From VBAU01 sp036005185 (GTDB taxonomy: Bacteria > Bacteroidota > Bacteroidia > Chitinophagales > Chitinophagaceae), in contig DASYQS010000021.1 in assembly GCA_036005185.1 (NCBI GenBank), positions 1 through 64,000 of the forward strand: a DNA stretch of 64,000 nt, given 5' to 3'. Positions 25,023-33,648 of this stretch are shown here, piece after piece. Below the pieces are notes generated by a model that worked only from the letters and a program-made list of their open reading frames with translations, did no database searches and was not told the origin of the DNA. The translations under genes and the position numbers were made by a program. Within the stretch, counting starts at the first letter, position 1, and each line of letters opens with the position of its first letter.

Positions 25023-27776
25023 ATGTCTACAATAAGAAAGATGATTTATACAAAGTGCATTTTGAATATATTTTTTCCGGGCTTAATCATTGCCACAGCA
25101 ATTATTTTTTTACCCATTATTACAAATGCACAATTTGGGAGGCAAAAAATCTCGATTATTAATGGCTGGCGATTTATCAAAGGTGATCCGACTGATGCGA
25201 ATGGTTTAGCATACGATATACGCCCAGAAGTTACCAACAGAAACGATAACGTTGTGGCCGATACTAAACCTACAGAATCTATAGCTGTAGCTTCCTCGGA
25301 AAAGGGTTTAAAAAAATGGATTTTATTTTCCGCAAATGATTTTATTAAAGACTCTGCAAAACATCATCAACTCCCGGACGGAAATCCAGGAGGTAATATT
25401 TCCTTCGTACAAAATAATTTTAATGACAGTGCATGGGAACAAGTGAACTTGCCTCATGATTGGGCAATCAAAGGTCCATTTTATGAAGGTGCCAATCCGG
25501 TAGTAGGTGGTGGTATGGGTCGCCTGCCCAGCAATGGCGTGGGCTGGTACCGCAGGAAATTGGATATCACTTCTGCCGATAAAGGCAAATCCATTTACCT
25601 GGATATAGATGGTGCTATGTCATATGCTATGGTATGGCTCAATGGAAATTTGGTTGGCGGATGGCCCTATGGCTATAATTCTTTTCGCCTTGATCTTACT
25701 CCTTATGTAAAACCCGGTGGCGATAATCAACTTGCGATAAGACTGGATAATCCTCCTAATTCATCACGTTGGTACCCGGGCGGCGGCATTTATCGCAATG
25801 TATGGCTCATAAAAGTTAACCCGGTACATGTAGCGCAGTGGGGCACATGTATTCAGTCAAGAGATATTTCTGCCTCATTGGCCACCATTGATCTTACTGT
25901 TTATATCGAAAACAAATCAAGTGCTGATCAGAGCATTGAAGTTGTTACAGAAGTGTATGTGCTAGATGATAAACTCAATAGAGTCGAAAAAAAAGTAGCC
26001 AGTTTTCCCAATTCAGTTTTATCAATACCGACAGGGAAAAAACTGAAAACTGAAAATTCAGTTACCATAAAAGATCCACTGCTGTGGGGGCCGCCACCTT
26101 CACAAAAACCTAATCTCTATATAGCGATTACACGCTTGTATGCAAATGGAAAACCTATTGATGAATATGAGACCCGTTTTGGTATTCGCTCATTGAAATT
26201 TGATCCTCTAAAAGGTTTATTGGCTAATGGTAAGCCTGTCCGTTTTCAAGGTGTGAACCAACATCATGATTTAGGAGCGTTGGGCGCTGCATTTAATACC
26301 AGAGCTGCAGAAAGACAATTGGAAATTTTGCGTGAAATGGGATGCAATGCAATTCGTATGGCCCACAACCCACCTGCTCCCGAATTGTTGGATTTAACAG
26401 ATCGCATGGGATTCCTTGTAATTGATGAAATTTTCGACTGTTGGGAAAGAAAAAAAACACTACTCGATTTTCATTTGATTTTTCCTGATTGGCACGAGCC
26501 GGACACAAGGGCCTTTATAAGAAGAGACAGGAATCATCCATCCATCATAGCATGGAGTTTTGGTAATGAAGTAGGGGAGCAATACACTTCGGAAGAGGGA
26601 GCAGCACTTGCAAAAAAAATGCACGATATTGTCAGGGAAGAAGATAGTACCAGACCTTCCACAGCATCGATGAATTATGCAAAGCCGGATATGCCTTTCC
26701 CGAAAGTGATGGACATTTTAAGTTTGAATTATCAGGGAGAAGGAATACGCGATGCTCCTGCCTACGCACATCTCCAGGGTATTAAAACATCACCTTTATA
26801 TCCTGCATTTCAAAAACAGTTTTCTGATAAATTAATCGTAAGCAGTGAAACAGCATCGGCCCTTAGTTCCCGAGGTACTTATTTGTTTCCGGTATATGAT
26901 GGCATAAGCGCTCCCATTAGTGACAGTACCGGCGGTGATTCTAAGAAAAAATATGTAAGTAGCTATGATCTTTATACTGCAGCATTTGGAGCATCGCCTG
27001 ATAAGGTCTTTGCTTCGCAGGATAAGCATCCTTACGTTGCAGGTGAATTTGTTTGGTCGGGTTGGGATTATCTGGGTGAGCCCACACCTTATTATTCAGC
27101 ACGCAGTTCGTATTCGGGCATTATAGATTTGGCAGGATTTAAGAAAGACCGCTTTTATCTATACCAATCACGCTGGCGTCCTTATTTTAAAATGGCGCAT
27201 ATTCTTCCGCACTGGACTTGGCCTGATCGTATCGGTAAAATAACTCCTGTGCATGTCTATTCATCTGGTGATGAAGCCGAATTGTTTTTAAACAATAAGT
27301 CGCTTGGAAGAAAAAAGAAAGGTCAATACGAATATAGGTTTCGGTGGGATAGTGTGATTTATATGCCGGGGCAACTTAAAGTAATTACCTATAAAAATGG
27401 TAAGCAATGGGCCACTGATATTATGCAAACCGCAAGGCAGGCTGCAAAACTGGAACTCAGCGCAGACAGAAGCATGATCACGGCTGATGGAAAAGATTTA
27501 TCATTCATTACCCTTCGTGTGTTGGATGATAAGGGAATAGTTGTACCTCAAGCCAACAATCACATAACGTTTGAAATATCGGGACCAGGCGAAATAGTGT
27601 CTACGGACAATGGTGATCCTGCTGATTTAATCTCTTTTTATTCTAAAGAGCGTAATGCGTTCAATGGACTTGCACTTGTCATTGTGAAAGCGAAATCAGG
27701 AATGCCTGGTACGATTAAAATAACAGCAAAATCAAATGATCTTGTAACAGCCGAAATAAGAATAAAAAGCCAGTAG
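25023..27776 (+). CDS. GH2 family glycoside hydrolase (beta-galactosidase-like) with C-terminal Ig-like domain
   Basis: From the ATG at 25023 this is a 917-residue exported enzyme. A TTG further upstream would overlap the GH30 gene and is rejected. Domain order is sugar-binding jelly roll (VNLPHDWAIKGPF), Ig-like domain, GH2 barrel, a DUF4982-type domain and a C-terminal Ig-like domain (SADRSMITADGKDLSFITLRV). The acid/base Glu is in AWSFGNEVGE (about 516) and the likely nucleophile is in IVSSETASALSSRG (about 609). Family members of this architecture are usually called beta-galactosidases, but activity varies. Within a xylan locus it may remove a beta-linked galactose or another cap from complex xylan side chains. 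The exact substrate cannot be read from sequence. Confidence 0.85.
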   Translation: MSTIRKMIYTKCILNIFFPGLIIATAIIFLPIITNAQFGRQKISIINGWRFIKGDPTDANGLAYDIRPEVTNRNDNVVADTKPTESIAVASSEKGLKKWILFSANDFIKDSAKHHQLPDGNPGGNISFVQNNFNDSAWEQVNLPHDWAIKGPFYEGANPVVGGGMGRLPSNGVGWYRRKLDITSADKGKSIYLDIDGAMSYAMVWLNGNLVGGWPYGYNSFRLDLTPYVKPGGDNQLAIRLDNPPNSSRWYPGGGIYRNVWLIKVNPVHVAQWGTCIQSRDISASLATIDLTVYIENKSSADQSIEVVTEVYVLDDKLNRVEKKVASFPNSVLSIPTGKKLKTENSVTIKDPLLWGPPPSQKPNLYIAITRLYANGKPIDEYETRFGIRSLKFDPLKGLLANGKPVRFQGVNQHHDLGALGAAFNTRAAERQLEILREMGCNAIRMAHNPPAPELLDLTDRMGFLVIDEIFDCWERKKTLLDFHLIFPDWHEPDTRAFIRRDRNHPSIIAWSFGNEVGEQYTSEEGAALAKKMHDIVREEDSTRPSTASMNYAKPDMPFPKVMDILSLNYQGEGIRDAPAYAHLQGIKTSPLYPAFQKQFSDKLIVSSETASALSSRGTYLFPVYDGISAPISDSTGGDSKKKYVSSYDLYTAAFGASPDKVFASQDKHPYVAGEFVWSGWDYLGEPTPYYSARSSYSGIIDLAGFKKDRFYLYQSRWRPYFKMAHILPHWTWPDRIGKITPVHVYSSGDEAELFLNNKSLGRKKKGQYEYRFRWDSVIYMPGQLKVITYKNGKQWATDIMQTARQAAKLELSADRSMITADGKDLSFITLRVLDDKGIVVPQANNHITFEISGPGEIVSTDNGDPADLISFYSKERNAFNGLALVIVKAKSGMPGTIKITAKSNDLVTAEIRIKSQ

Positions 27777-27898
27777 AAATAGTGACTGGTGTTAAAATAG
27801 TTGTGTATTAGTTGTTATTCATCGTACAACCCGCAGTCTTTCTCTAAGGTACTTTAAAAAATGATTTCAGATGAAGCTGCATGATGATAGTTATAAGA

Positions 27899-27958
27899 AT
27901 GTATGATGATAATTACAAGAAAAGGCCAGTTTATGCAGGATTTTTTTGGATGGACTGA
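27899..27958 (+). pseudogene. Possible GH10 C-terminal remnant
   Basis: A 19-codon frame encodes MYDDNYKKRPVYAGFF followed by a few residues and a stop. It resembles the last helix-entry segment of GH10 xylanases (LFD-x-NYKPKPAY type; the intact local enzyme has LLFDRNLKPKKAY). Nothing upstream in frame is coding. It is placed just before a motif-plus-terminator block, as expected for the 3' end of a lost gene. The match is short and could be chance. Confidence 0.4.
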
Positions 27959-27999
27959 AATAATAATGTAATGAAGCAGCATCGTTAATATAATCAAAC

Positions 28000-28026
28000 G
28001 GGGGTGTTTGTTTACCCCCTTCTTTA
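28000..28026 (+). terminator. Hairpin terminator before xylA
   Basis: GGGGGT and ACCCCC form a stem around an 8-base loop, followed by TTCTTT. The 22 bases before it nearly repeat those before the terminator at 23298 (AGC-ATCGTTAATATAATC against AGCAATCGTTAGTATAATC), so the two blocks are probably copies. Confidence 0.7.
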
Positions 28027-28034
28027 AAAATTTA

Positions 28035-28051
28035 ATTGTAATTTTTACAAT
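28035..28051. promoter_or_regulatory. Perfect inverted repeat upstream of xylA
   Basis: ATTGTAA and TTACAAT flank TTT. The half-site TGTAA...TTACA is shared with the LacI-type operator at 17908, but the spacing is one base shorter and the central CG is missing. It lies 31 bases before the xylA start. It may be a regulator site for the xylose genes. Confidence 0.4.
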
Positions 28052-28081
28052 AATTATATTTACCCTTTAAAAAAATCAACA

Positions 28082-29410
28082 ATGCCTGTTACGACCGGAA
28101 GAAAAGAATTATTTAAAAATATTCCCCAAATAAAATATGAAGGACCCGACACAGATAATCCCCTTGCTTTTCGCTGGTATGATGAAAACAAAATAATTGC
28201 AGGAAAAACACTGAAAGATCATTTACGTTTTGCTTGTGCTTACTGGCATTCATTCTGCGGAAACGGTGCTGATCCTTTTGGCGAGCCCACCCATTTATTT
28301 TCATGGAATGAAAAAGCTGACGCGGTTGAACGGGCAAAAGATAAAATGGATGCAGCTTTCGAATTCATTACTAAAATGAATTTGCCTTACTATTGTTTTC
28401 ATGACGTGGATGTGGTTGACTATACAAATGATGTAAAGGACAATGATAAGCGATTGCAAACAATGGTTGAATATGCCAAACAAAAACAAAAAGAAAGTGG
28501 AGTAAAACTTTTATGGGGCACAGCTAATTTATTTTCCAATCGCAGGTATATGAATGGCGCTGCCACCAATCCTGATTTTCATGTGATGGCTCATGCCGGT
28601 GCGCAGGTGAAGGCAGCATTAGATGCAACAATTGCTTTGAATGGAGAAAATTATGTTTTCTGGGGTGGCAGAGAAGGGTATATGAGTTTACTAAATACCA
28701 ATATGAAGAGAGAGAAAGAGCATCTTGCAAAATTTCTTCATGCTGCAAAAGACTATGCAAGAAAAAACGGGTTTAAAGGAGCATTTTTTATCGAACCAAA
28801 ACCTTGCGAACCTAGCAAACATCAATATGATTATGATGCCGAAACAGTGATTAGCTTTTTACGACAATATGATCTATTGAATGATTTCAAACTGAATATT
28901 GAAGTAAATCATGCCACGCTCGCGGGTCACACATTCACACATGAATTGCAGGTCGCAGCAGATGCCGGATTGCTTGGCAGCATGGATGCCAATCGAGGCG
29001 ATTATCAAAATGGCTGGGATACTGATCAATTTCCTAATAACATCAATGAACTGGTTGAAGCCATGCTCATCATTCTCGAGGCAGGAGGCTTCAAAGGAGG
29101 AGGAATCAATTTCGACGCAAAGATCCGTCGTAACTCGACTGATGCTGCCGATTTGTTTTATGCACATATAGGTGGCATGGATACATTTGCGAGGGCACTG
29201 ATTGTTGCCGATAACATCTTGCAAAAATCTGATTACAAAAAAATTCGTCAGCAACGATATGCAAGTTTTGACAGCGCTAAAGGAAAGGAATTTGAAGAAG
29301 GCAAATTGTCACTTGAAGATTTAAGAACTTATGCTATTGAAAATGGTGAGCCAGAAATAAGAAGCGGAAGACAAGAGTATTTGGAAAATATTATCAACAG
29401 GTATATCTAA
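28082..29410 (+). CDS. xylA: Xylose isomerase
   Basis: This 442-residue cytoplasmic enzyme converts D-xylose to D-xylulose. The class II xylose isomerase signatures are present: catalytic His and Asp in YCFHDVDVVDY near residue 100, WGGREGY near 195, metal and substrate residues in FIEPKPCEPSKHQYD near 236, and NHATLAGHTFTHEL near 278. Length is normal for class II. It follows a terminator and a palindromic element, so it probably begins its own transcript with the sugar symporter. No xylulokinase gene is in the window; that step must be encoded elsewhere. Confidence 0.97.
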   Translation: MPVTTGRKELFKNIPQIKYEGPDTDNPLAFRWYDENKIIAGKTLKDHLRFACAYWHSFCGNGADPFGEPTHLFSWNEKADAVERAKDKMDAAFEFITKMNLPYYCFHDVDVVDYTNDVKDNDKRLQTMVEYAKQKQKESGVKLLWGTANLFSNRRYMNGAATNPDFHVMAHAGAQVKAALDATIALNGENYVFWGGREGYMSLLNTNMKREKEHLAKFLHAAKDYARKNGFKGAFFIEPKPCEPSKHQYDYDAETVISFLRQYDLLNDFKLNIEVNHATLAGHTFTHELQVAADAGLLGSMDANRGDYQNGWDTDQFPNNINELVEAMLIILEAGGFKGGGINFDAKIRRNSTDAADLFYAHIGGMDTFARALIVADNILQKSDYKKIRQQRYASFDSAKGKEFEEGKLSLEDLRTYAIENGEPEIRSGRQEYLENIINRYI

Positions 29411-29490
29411 ACCAGTTACAGGTTACTAGTTACCGGTAACCGGAAACTGGCAACTGGTAACTGGTAACATAACCAGCAACCAGCAACTTA
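29411..29490. repeat. Degenerate intergenic repeat between xylA and the symporter
   Basis: About 80 bases are built from repeated CCAGTTAC / GTAACTGG units in both orientations, with a perfect 12-base palindrome GTTACCGGTAAC at 29429. No spacer structure is present. Such low-complexity units are common between genes in this group. A hairpin in the mRNA is possible. Confidence 0.75.
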
Positions 29491-29514
29491 ACTCTTAACA
29501 CTAAAATCAACTGT

Positions 29515-31266
29515 ATGTATCTTACAACGATTGACTGGCTGATCATCCTTGTCTATTTTGGAATTATTGCCGGTATTTCATGGTGGGCGGTAAAAAAGAA
29601 AGAAAAAACTTCTGCGGATGATTATTTTCTTGCGGGGCGCCATCTCGGATGGTTTGTAGTTGGTGCTTCAATTTTTGCTTCCAATATTGGATCTGAACAT
29701 TTAGTAGGATTAGCCGGTTCGGGAGCAACAGATGGAGTAGCACTTGCACATTATGAATTACACGCCTGGTGTCTCTTGGTTCTTGGGTGGGTGATGGCTC
29801 CTTTTTTTATGCGTTCCAAAGTATTCACCATGCCTGAGTTTTTGGAGAGACGTTTTACTCCGAAAGCACGAACTGTTTTATCCATTATTTCACTGATAGC
29901 ATATATACTGACAAAAATAGCTGTTGGCATTTATGCTGGCGGTATTGTATTCAGAGCTTTATTACCCGACGTACATTTCCTGGGTATGGATACATTTTGG
30001 ATTGGTTCAATTTTGCTGATTGTTTTGACCGGTATATATACAATCATCGGTGGATTTAGAGCAGTTGCTTATACTGAAACACTTCAAACTTTCGTCAAAA
30101 TAATCGGTGCAATTATGGTCACTTATTTTGGATTGAAAGCTTTGGGTGGCTGGGATAAGCTAAAAGAAATATGTGGCACCGAAATGTTCAATTTATGGAA
30201 ACCAATTGTACCCAACGGTGTAGAAGGCACGTGGGCCCCGGTGAATGAAAGCGGAAAAATAGCATGGTATTTCAATGATAAATATCCCTGGCCCGGTATG
30301 CTGCTTTGTGCACCAATAATAGGTTTGTGGTATTGGTGTACCGACCAGTATATTGTTCAGCGAGTATTGGGTGCCCGTGATGAAAAGCAGGGCAGGAGAG
30401 GTACCATTTTCGCAGGCTTTTTAAAACTTACTCCTGTTTTTCTCTTTATCATTCCGGGAATGATATGTTTTGCATTAGCAAAAAGCGGATTAAATCCTGC
30501 CTTACATGATGCATTATTCGATGCAAATGGAAACTTAATTAGGGATAGGGCTCAAGCTGCTTTCCCACTACTTGTAACACAGGTACTTCCCATTGGCGTC
30601 AGAGGAATTGTGGTGGCAGGTTTACTTGCCGCTCTCATGAGTGCTCTTGCCGGAGTATTCAATGCCTCTTCTTCTTTGTTCACGATGGATTTTTATTCGC
30701 GATTTAAGCCAAGGGCTAGCCAGGCACAGTTGGTTTGGGTAGGTCGTGTTGCAACGGTAGTAATGGTTATCATTGGTTTGCTTTGGATCCCGGTTATTCA
30801 GGGTGGTCGGGGACTCTACGATTATTTACAAGGCATTCAAGCCTACCTGGCTCCTCCAATATTTGTAGTTTTCTTTTTTGGAGTTTTTATGAAACGGCTA
30901 AATGGGCCCGGATGTCTCGCCACGCTGCTGACAGGTTTTGCCATGGGTTTATTCCGTCTCGCTGTGGACACACCGGTAAAATTGATGGGAACAACTTATG
31001 CAGAAGGATCTTTCCTGTGGATCGTAAATAATATTTTCTTTCAGTACTATAGTTTATTAATAACTATCGTGTGCATACTTGTATTTATCATTGTAAGCTA
31101 TGCAACGCGACAACCTGATTATGCTAAAATTAGTGGTCTTACTTTCTCTACACTAACGGAAGAGGATCGGAGGTCAACCAGGGCAACATGGAGTGCGAAA
31201 GATGTGCTGCTTTCAGTTTTGCTTGTTGCAATCATCATTGCAATTTATTTGTATTTCACAGGTTAA
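29515..31266 (+). CDS. Sodium:solute symporter, xylose/hexose type (SSS family)
   Basis: This 583-residue inner-membrane protein is an SGLT-like sodium-coupled symporter with about 14 hydrophobic segments. N-terminal signatures are WWAVKKKEKTSADDYFLAGRHLGWF and SNIGSEHLVGLAGSGA, typical of the sugar branch (vSGLT-like). It also carries the conserved AALMSALAGVFNASSSLFTMDFY segment near residue 370. It probably carries xylose, or another monosaccharide released by the periplasmic enzymes, into the cytoplasm. It lies about 100 bases after xylA and 15 bases before a GH3 gene, which supports xylose as substrate. Galactose or glucose remain possible. Confidence 0.88.
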   Translation: MYLTTIDWLIILVYFGIIAGISWWAVKKKEKTSADDYFLAGRHLGWFVVGASIFASNIGSEHLVGLAGSGATDGVALAHYELHAWCLLVLGWVMAPFFMRSKVFTMPEFLERRFTPKARTVLSIISLIAYILTKIAVGIYAGGIVFRALLPDVHFLGMDTFWIGSILLIVLTGIYTIIGGFRAVAYTETLQTFVKIIGAIMVTYFGLKALGGWDKLKEICGTEMFNLWKPIVPNGVEGTWAPVNESGKIAWYFNDKYPWPGMLLCAPIIGLWYWCTDQYIVQRVLGARDEKQGRRGTIFAGFLKLTPVFLFIIPGMICFALAKSGLNPALHDALFDANGNLIRDRAQAAFPLLVTQVLPIGVRGIVVAGLLAALMSALAGVFNASSSLFTMDFYSRFKPRASQAQLVWVGRVATVVMVIIGLLWIPVIQGGRGLYDYLQGIQAYLAPPIFVVFFFGVFMKRLNGPGCLATLLTGFAMGLFRLAVDTPVKLMGTTYAEGSFLWIVNNIFFQYYSLLITIVCILVFIIVSYATRQPDYAKISGLTFSTLTEEDRRSTRATWSAKDVLLSVLLVAIIIAIYLYFTG

Positions 31267-31281
31267 TTAAGTTATTGTAGT

Positions 31282-33618
31282 ATGAAAAAATTTGAAATCA
31301 TTTTCATTGCAGTTTCACTGCAACTAGTGAGTGTATTGGCTATTGCTCAGCAGCCTGCATACAAAAACAAAAATCTTTCTCCCGAAGTGAGAGCAAAAGA
31401 TTTGTTAGGCAGAATGAATCTTGATGAAAAATGTATGCAAACACAATGTTTGTGGGGGCAGAAATCAACCATTTTTAATTCCAATGGTGATTTTGATCCG
31501 GCAAAGGCAGAGGAGGTATTAAAGAATGGATTGGGAGAGTTAGCAAGACTCAATGAAAATGCGGGACAAAACAGTTCCGGCTATCATCCCAAGCAAGCTG
31601 CAGAGCTATACAACAAGATCCAACATTTTTTTATTGAGAAAACAAGATTGGGCATTCCTATAATGGTGCATGAAGAAAGTTTGCATGGACAACAAACGCA
31701 GGATGCCACAAACTTTCCTATTCCGATTGGTTTAGCCAGCACATGGAATGAAAACCTGATGACAGAAATTTATACAAACGTGGCTGAAGAAGTAAGAGCT
31801 AGAGGCGGCCAACATGTGCTGGCGCCCGTAGTTGATGTAACCCGCGATCCACGATGGGGAAGGACAGAAGAAACGTTAGGTGAAGATCCTTTTTTAATAT
31901 CACGCCTGGCTGTTGCACAAATAAAAGCATATCAGGGCAATGGTGTTTATCTGGGGAAAAATCATGTGGCAACAACTTTAAAACATTTTGGAGTTCATGG
32001 ACAAAGTGAGGGGGGCGAAAATGTAGCACCGAGCAATATCGATGAGCGAACCGTGAGAGAAGTTTTTTTCAAACCATTTCAAACTTGTGTGCAAGAAGCA
32101 AAAGCTATGAATGTAATGGCGACTTACAACGAGCTGTTTGGCTTGCCTGTGCATATTAATAAATATGTGCTCACTGATATTTTAAGAAAAGAATGGGGCT
32201 TTAAAGGTTTAATTGTTTCTGATTACTATGCCATAAGAGATGTGAGCACTCTTCACAAAATAACACCTTCATATGATACGGCCGGACTGCTTGCTTTTAA
32301 AGCAGGAATAGATATTGAAACTCCCGATCCCGATGGTTTTAAAAATTTAAAACAGCTAGTAACAAGTGGAAAAATTTCTATGAAGGAATTGGATGAAAAA
32401 GTAATTAGAATTTTGATCACCAAATTTCGTTTGGGTTTGTTTGATGATCCTTATGTTGATGCCGATAGGGCAGAACAAATAGTAGGTAACGGAGAAAAAA
32501 GGGCAGTTGCTTACAAGGCTGCGACTGAGGCGATGGTGCTGTTAAAGAACAATAATAATTTTTTGCCTCTTGATAAAACTAAAATCAAAACTATTGCATT
32601 CATCGGCCCTAATGCGGATAAATGTTTACTTGGCGGTTATTCAAGCAAACCAAGGGTTTGTATTTCACCATTTCAAGCATTGAAAGAAAAATATGGAAAC
32701 AGCATGAAAGTTTTATATGCAGAGGGAGTGAAGATCACCGATAAAAACAATTGGTTTGCTGATACAATTAATCTCGCCAATGCTGAAGAGAATAAAAAGA
32801 AAATTGCGGAAGCTGTTGAAGTAGCCAAACAGGCAGATGTAGTCGTATTATTTGTTGGGGGTAATGAAAGTACTAACCGCGAAGGATGGGCAACAAATCA
32901 TTTGGGTGATCTGCCAACCTTGGAGTTGCTGAATGGGCAAAATGAATTAATAAAAGAAATCGTTGCCGTAGGAAAGCCCACTTGTGCATTTATAAATAGT
33001 GGGCCACCGTTGAGCATTGGCAACTTAGTTGACGCGGTGCCTGCAGTGATGCAATGTTGGTATCTTGGACAAGAAGGAGGTTATGCGATGGTTGATGCAT
33101 TGTTTGGCGATGTGAACCCAAGCGGCAAGCTTCCAATCTCTTTTCCTAGAACGGCTGGCCACATTCCCGCTTACTATAATTACAAACCTTCTTCTCGCCG
33201 AGGATATAATCTTGGTTTTGATGTAACTCCTTTGTTCCCGTTTGGATATGGATTGAGTTATACAACATTTCAGTATGCCAATTTGAAATTATCTTCTTCA
33301 ACAATGAACACAAAGGGAAGGGTTACAGTAAGTGTGGATGTAAAGAACATTGGTAATAAAAAAGGTTCAGAGGTTGTGCAAATGTATATTCGTGACGATT
33401 ACTCTTCTGTTACACGTCCTATAAAAGAATTAAAAGGATTTAAAAAGATCTGGCTGGATCCTGGCCAATCGCAAACAATCAACTTTGCCATCACTCCTGA
33501 ATTATTATCTTTTTATGATAAGAATATGAAATGGATAGTTGAAACCGGCGATTTTACAATTATGGTAGGAACATCATCTGATAAAACAGAGAACATTAAA
33601 CTCACTGTTGTCAAATAA
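31282..33618 (+). CDS. GH3 beta-glucosidase/beta-xylosidase
   Basis: This 778-residue exported enzyme has a 22-residue signal peptide, a GH3 barrel with nucleophile D314 in LIVSDYYAIRD, an alpha/beta sandwich domain starting near FIGPNADKCLLGG, and a fibronectin-like C-terminal domain (FGYGLSYTTFQY onward). The substrate-binding stretches MVHEESLHG and TLKHFGVHG are typical. It releases terminal beta-linked sugars from xylo- or gluco-oligosaccharides. It differs from the adjacent GH3 (SDYYAI against SDCGAI), so the two may have different specificities; the SDCGAI form is common in beta-xylosidases. It forms one operon with the symporter upstream and the second GH3 downstream. Confidence 0.92.
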   Translation: MKKFEIIFIAVSLQLVSVLAIAQQPAYKNKNLSPEVRAKDLLGRMNLDEKCMQTQCLWGQKSTIFNSNGDFDPAKAEEVLKNGLGELARLNENAGQNSSGYHPKQAAELYNKIQHFFIEKTRLGIPIMVHEESLHGQQTQDATNFPIPIGLASTWNENLMTEIYTNVAEEVRARGGQHVLAPVVDVTRDPRWGRTEETLGEDPFLISRLAVAQIKAYQGNGVYLGKNHVATTLKHFGVHGQSEGGENVAPSNIDERTVREVFFKPFQTCVQEAKAMNVMATYNELFGLPVHINKYVLTDILRKEWGFKGLIVSDYYAIRDVSTLHKITPSYDTAGLLAFKAGIDIETPDPDGFKNLKQLVTSGKISMKELDEKVIRILITKFRLGLFDDPYVDADRAEQIVGNGEKRAVAYKAATEAMVLLKNNNNFLPLDKTKIKTIAFIGPNADKCLLGGYSSKPRVCISPFQALKEKYGNSMKVLYAEGVKITDKNNWFADTINLANAEENKKKIAEAVEVAKQADVVVLFVGGNESTNREGWATNHLGDLPTLELLNGQNELIKEIVAVGKPTCAFINSGPPLSIGNLVDAVPAVMQCWYLGQEGGYAMVDALFGDVNPSGKLPISFPRTAGHIPAYYNYKPSSRRGYNLGFDVTPLFPFGYGLSYTTFQYANLKLSSSTMNTKGRVTVSVDVKNIGNKKGSEVVQMYIRDDYSSVTRPIKELKGFKKIWLDPGQSQTINFAITPELLSFYDKNMKWIVETGDFTIMVGTSSDKTENIKLTVVK

Positions 33619-33648
33619 GAATACTTTATGCCTTTAAATAAGAGTTGT

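Larger units (their letters stand above)
27777..28081. other. Gap between GH2 and xylA
   Basis: These 305 bases contain a short GH10-like C-terminal remnant at 27899, the AGCATCGTTAATATAATC motif from 27978, a terminator at 28000 and a palindrome at 28035 just before xylA. The promoter of xylA is expected in the last 80 bases. No intact gene is present. Confidence 0.6.

Noticed and set aside
28874..29254. 126-codon frame antisense to xylA
   Set aside because: Shadow of a highly conserved gene in another frame.
29411..29490. Repeated CCAGTTAC units as a possible CRISPR or origin repeat
   Set aside because: The units are degenerate, in both orientations and have no spacers of uniform length; there are no cas genes nearby.
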